Assembly (NCBI GenBank): GCA_027596075.1
Contig: JADGJC010000163.1
Coordinates: 1 to 64,000, forward strand
DNA from: Rhizophlyctis rosea
Taxonomy: Eukaryota; Chytridiomycota; Chytridiomycetes; Rhizophlyctidales; Rhizophlyctidaceae
DNA: 64,000 nt
Direction: 5' to 3'
The translations under genes and the position numbers were made by a program. Below the pieces are notes generated by a model, which was not told the origin of the DNA, did no database searches, and saw nothing but the letters and a program-made list of their open reading frames with translations. Below are positions 59,494 to 64,000 of this stretch, piece by piece (the stretch's first letter is position 1; each line of letters opens with the position of its first letter).

Positions 59494-60919
59494 ACGACAA
59501 AAACAAACTGCGTGAAACTTATCGTATGGAGTGCTTGAGGTCGTGCTAGCGGTTGTGAGGGTGGTGTGGGTGTGTCGGCGAAGGTGTATTGTTGGGAGTG
59601 GAAACGGTTACTGTCGGATTTGAAGGCCGAAGTTTGAATGGTTAGAAAGAGTTCCGCGTAAGGAGGGGGCTTCGTGCATATCATAGCAAAAGTTGCTAGC
59701 CTTTACCTTGACCAAAATGCTGGGACGGAAGCTTTTGAACGCTGGGGGAAGAGAGAGCGTCGACGTCACATATAATAGGCAAGGTTGTCATGTTCCAGTT
59801 TGACAGGTTGCACAGGAAGGCGCAAGAATGTCTCATTCTGGTCGCCACACAAGTGTCACAGGACAGAATGTGAGTCCTTGCCCAACACTATCTGGGCCCT
59901 GGCGTCTGAGCCAGCCACAAAACTTGTAAACAACTGCCGTTTCGGCCTTGCATTATTATGTGAGAAATTGTAAAATGGCCATCATCGAGCGATAACGGAG
60001 TTGAGACATGAGACTATAATGGAAAGGCATCGAAATCATACTCGTTGCTGATTCCCACACGTCCGTCTCCAGTATGTCCCAGACTGTATTCAGCACGCAC
60101 CCCAAACATTCAAACAAACGTCTAACATTCCTCAATCTGACGAAGTGACAACATGATCGCTACGTCCGCCTTACTCTGACCAACGAATCAGCAACAGTAC
60201 AGCCGGTCGTGATTACTTCAAAAGCCCCGATGCCGTCTTTGATGGTGTATGCGAGTTCCCGCATTTGGCGAGGTGAACCTTGGCAAGACTTAGCGAAATG
60301 AATTTACAAGACTGGCTGCGCCACATTCGTCGAACGCAAGTCGAACAATTCACAAAGCCGAGACCTTCCACTTTCCTAACACCACATAGGAGCTTGGGAA
60401 AAAAGTACGGTTCATTTATGGATGAGATTTTATTTTGTGAGCGCAAAAGTCGACGGACAGCACAATTCATATAACACCGAATGCACCAGAGGTCGGAGAA
60501 AAATCATCATATATTACAATTCTATTACGATTTATATATATTACAAGGTATATATTACAAGTCCACGACAAAAAATCCCAAACGTCACACCTAGAAAACT
60601 CCAACACACACGCAAACAAAAACCACAGAGAAAGGGCCGGACGGTATGACTAGACGATATGTTGATAAATGTAAAAAAAGGATGATGGATAACCAAAGAA
60701 AATGGGACTTCGCAAAATAATAAGAGAGTAACGAAGAAAAGATACGATAGAAAATAAAGAAAACAAAGACGCGAGCAGCACATAAGACAGGGAACCCGAT
60801 AAGAACCGCATAGCGGATATCTGTAGCGAGATCAAAGTCATAATACTGGGGCGTCAGAACGAATAATCGAGGATGGTAGCCGTAATAGATCGAAGATGTT
60901 GAAAGTCGCTAAACATCCA
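59494..60919. other. No gene seen
   Basis: Short frames only. 60500-60570 is very A/T-rich (repeated atatatt words). The sequence around 60560-60840 is purine-rich on the plus strand without a useful frame. Confidence 0.45.
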
Positions 60920-61031
60920 CCTCCATCGCAACCGACACAGTTACAGTCAAGGAGCGTTAGGAGATGAGATGTCGTGTTCGTACCCGGCCTCCATCGCAAT
61001 CGACACAGTTACAGTCAAGGAGCGTTAGGAG
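60920..61031. repeat. Tandem duplication, 68-bp period
   Basis: cctccatcgcaa-c/t-cgacacag followed by ttacagtcaaggagcgttag occurs at 60920-60963 and again at 60988-61031, 43 of 44 positions identical. The spacer between copies and the sequence after copy two share words such as gatgtcg, suggesting a slightly larger duplicated unit. Confidence 0.85.
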
Positions 61032-63900
61032 GTGGGGGATGTCGAAGACCGGAAGTTGAAGTTGTGTTGAAGTTGTCAAAGAGACCTCCAAGGGCGCTAA
61101 GATGTGGGTGTTCGTGTCGAAGACCGGGAAGGTGGAAGTTGTGGATATGACCAGATGGTCATCGTAGAAAAACTCCCTTCGGAACTCGGGCAACCATCGA
61201 CACTCCGAAGAGTGGTTGGTTGGGTTCATCGAAGTTGTGCAACTGCTCAGCCCCTCGCACTAAGATACTCCGAGAGCGTTGGGGGGGTCTGCACTGAGTT
61301 GCTTGAAAGAGAGAAACCGCCAGGTTGGATGCGGATGGTGGTTCTTTGGAGGGGGGCGGGCGGGAGGGTCCGTTTTTATAGGAATTTCGCGTGTAAGTGA
61401 AAGTGTTGTGTAACGGTTGTGTTCTGATTGGGGGTATGAATTTGGCAAGTACGCGTCAATACAGACGGAAAGGGATTTGATTTGAGTCACGTGAGATTTG
61501 AGCATGTAATCTGCGGGTTGGCTTGGAGTTGCATGACTGTGCCTCACTGCATTGGTGATGTGGAACGGGGAAAAAGTAAACGCCATCATTGAAGACATGT
61601 TTACTCGTGGAACAGGCATTCATGTCAAGCCCGTTGAGAACTGAAATGGTTCTGAATTGATAACCAAGTGGGGATTGTGGGGAATAAACACTTGTTAAGC
61701 CTTTCAACAATTTGACGACCATAGAAACTTTGCCTTCATACTCTTGCAGGATGAGTGTTAGCACCAGTCGCATGTAAATTCCTGCTGAGTCTGCTATTGC
61801 TTTCTTGCAACCGATATCAGCGTCTTCTTTTTCATCAGGAAGTTAGCGCAGATGCAAAAAAAGACTAAGAACGGGCAAGGACGGAGTGTTCCAAAGTGAC
61901 GGTGGTGTATTTGGACCCATGGCCAGACCGATGTCCGCTGATCTCTTCCATTTGGATCCTCTGGAACTTTACATAAAGAGGTTTTCGCATCTTGCTCATT
62001 GAGATCTGTTGCCCCTGCAAAAATATATCATTAGCAAAAAGTTGGATCAAGCCCCTTCCACTAAGTCGTTAATGTGCGTCGACAACTGACCATGAACGAT
62101 CTTCATCGATCGAATGCCTCATACGCAGTTTTTCATGACCTGAATCATGACGGTCTGTGACCCTTCTCAAAGTCCTCACCTGTCATTTTCATTCACTCTT
62201 TGGAGCTGGAGGACTGATGCCGGCGGACTCGAAGAAGGAAAAAAGAACAAACGAAAGACCATATTCAACATGTTGAGGCGGTGCCCTTCCACTAGAGGGG
62301 TGAAGACACCCAACTCAGCTCATCCACTCCATAAGGATTGCACAAGTCATGTGAAGTAGCGGGTCCCACTTTTTGACTATCATTGTGGCTCGTGCGGGCA
62401 TCGACGTGCCGGTTGCAGCAAACAAAATTGGGTTTCGGTGGGATGGCTCCAGCTAAATTCCCTTTTTGACATGTGAATGCAGGGCTGTATAATACAGACA
62501 TTTCCTTGCTTGAACAAAATCATGGAGGCTAAAGAACTAGCATGCTTCTTGGGTCAGTTCCTTTTGCACATTCTTATGACCTTCTGTAAGTTGTGCATGG
62601 AGTCAAGATCATTCAAAGTATTCATCCGCATCGATTGTGGCAGGAAGCTCGGAAAAGATTGTGCATACGTGTAGTTGAATTCAATTCGATCAATTGTCGA
62701 CATGCAAAAAATAAGTTTGAGTCAAGGCGGCCACTGAACTAGGCCGGACGCATTGTTTACACTCTGGACACATATGACAAAGCTTGTAGGGCATGGTGCG
62801 CACTGGTTTGCAACCTTGTTCGGCAGTGTGTTGGAATATATTCAGATATGATCTTCTATTTGGGATCCCCCCGAATTGCTGTAAACCAGTGGGCCTATAG
62901 CCTGCTGCGCTATCCATAGTTCGACCAATTTTCCTCCTGTGATTGCCGTAGGACTGTGATCTCTTTTGATGCATCACATGCTACTCTGATTGGAACTGCA
63001 TTGATTGGCATTGCCGCTGGTCATTTCAGATACAATACAAATAGGGATATTTCAGGAGATTGGGATTGCTCAAGGGTACTGTGTCTGGGCACTTATTATC
63101 CACTTCTTTTTGCCAATCCATTGCCATGTCGAAGAGCAGGAGGGTCACTTGTTGTTCCATGACCCATCTAATCATCATCCAAAATAGTTGGGACATGCCC
63201 TCCTTGGCTTGTGGTACTCACTCTGCACCTGTTTTTGTTACGAAGGCAATGCCCCTTATAGAACCACAGAAGTCAAAGGGCATCGTGAATCGCCGATAGT
63301 TCTCAAGACTCATCTGGATGAAAAAAGATATCGGAACCACCAAAAGGCACATTTAAACTGTCGAATTCTTGTGAATTCAGCGATAACTGCTGGCGTTCTC
63401 AGCCATGAATGCTCAAGTCGTCAGCCAACAGAAACAAAGTTGATTATGTAAGCGCGTCTCGGACATGACGTTCACTCAAACCTCCGATTTTGCGACCCCG
63501 TCCGATCTGGCCGCCCCCCGTTGACGCCACTGGCGGAAAAATGGACCCTGAAGAACCTGACATCCTTCTTCCCATTAATCTTTCCATCCGCAAAATTTTC
63601 TTTTACATTACATTTCATTTGTTATCCATCGAACCCGCTAGTAGCGACAAATTATATACGAATCCTAGCAGCGTTTGTACAAAGTAAACAATCTACATTT
63701 CTCAATTCAGAGTCGAACGATCCTGTCCCTTCGCAACGTTCTTGCATGCTTTTCAGGCCGCATTTCTCTGGATTCCCTCCTCCAAACCATCGCGTTGTCC
63801 AGTCACTTGTAACACGCAAAGTCATACATACATATACCACCAGTAACATTATACTCATTCAGCTTCAACCTTACATAAACTCCACGAATTGCAAATCAAC
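61032..63900. other. No gene seen; leader of the gene at 63901 at the right end
   Basis: Short, motif-free frames on both strands. From about 63860 the plus strand becomes C/A-rich, as in other leaders here. Confidence 0.45.
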
Positions 63901-64000
63901 CATGCCCGCCCTCTCTCGAACCCTTTCCTCCTCATCACTCTCCTCCGTATCATCTATATCACCATCTCCTTCCCCACCACCCGAATCCCAACCCCCAGCA
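63901..64000 (+). CDS. 5' end of a Ser/Pro-rich protein, runs off the window
   Basis: ATG at 63901 in a good context (CAACC before ATG) opens a frame to the window end: 33 codons, MPALSRTLSSSSLSSVSSIS followed by Pro/Ser-rich residues. The C-rich codon use is like the first exons of the confirmed genes here. Too short to name. Confidence 0.5.

Overview
This is nuclear DNA from an intron-rich eukaryote. Genes are split by many short GT-AG introns (mostly about 60-340 nt), start codons have A-rich context, and there are no operons. The gene set (diaphanous-type formin, a peroxisomal HSDL2-type dehydrogenase, RanGAP, linker-histone-like small proteins, and relics of EGD1/NAC-beta, VRG4, Cdc20, CK2-alpha, Sec31 and eL13) fits a fungus, probably an early-diverging (zoosporic, chytrid-like) lineage. 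That placement is an inference from gene content, not from a marker.

Layout. 1-7.3 kb: one two-exon gene with a PYM/eIF2A-type C-terminal helix, then about 4.5 kb without a recognisable gene. 7.3-13.6 kb: a 12-exon diaphanous-related formin (GBD-FH3-FH1-FH2-DAD), whose frame is interrupted in this sequence only at a 25-C homopolymer in FH1. 16.5-18.7 kb: a small Cys-rich ORF on the minus strand, divergent from a 7-exon short-chain dehydrogenase ending in SKL. 21-22 kb: a two-exon 2-oxoglutarate/Fe(II) prolyl-hydroxylase-type enzyme.

25-35 kb and 42-48 kb form a graveyard of decayed housekeeping genes. Pieces of cullin, Cdc20/Cdh1, NAC-beta, GDP-mannose transporter, kinesin-6, Sec31, ribosomal protein eL13 and CK2-alpha are readable. 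Almost all lie on the minus strand, exon-intron structure is often preserved, and the ones analysed carry stops, frameshifts or lost catalytic residues. Between the two blocks sits an intact 8-exon plus-strand gene (37.6-40.0 kb) for an unusual RanGAP-like protein. Its LRR/acidic core is flanked by a possible winged-helix N-terminus and a YABBY/HMG-like C-terminal segment, and Lys stands where RanGAPs normally have the catalytic Arg.

49-57.5 kb: two small winged-helix (linker-histone H15-like) genes share a promoter-proximal sequence at nearly the same distance from their ATGs. Around them lie copies of a dispersed repeat family (third copy at 35 kb) and a diverged tandem array of about 174-bp units. 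57.5-64 kb is mostly unassigned, with a possible secreted Pro/Ala-rich ORF, a 68-bp-period duplication, and the first 33 codons of a Ser/Pro-rich gene running off the right edge. No tRNA, rRNA, CRISPR or intact transposon was recognised.
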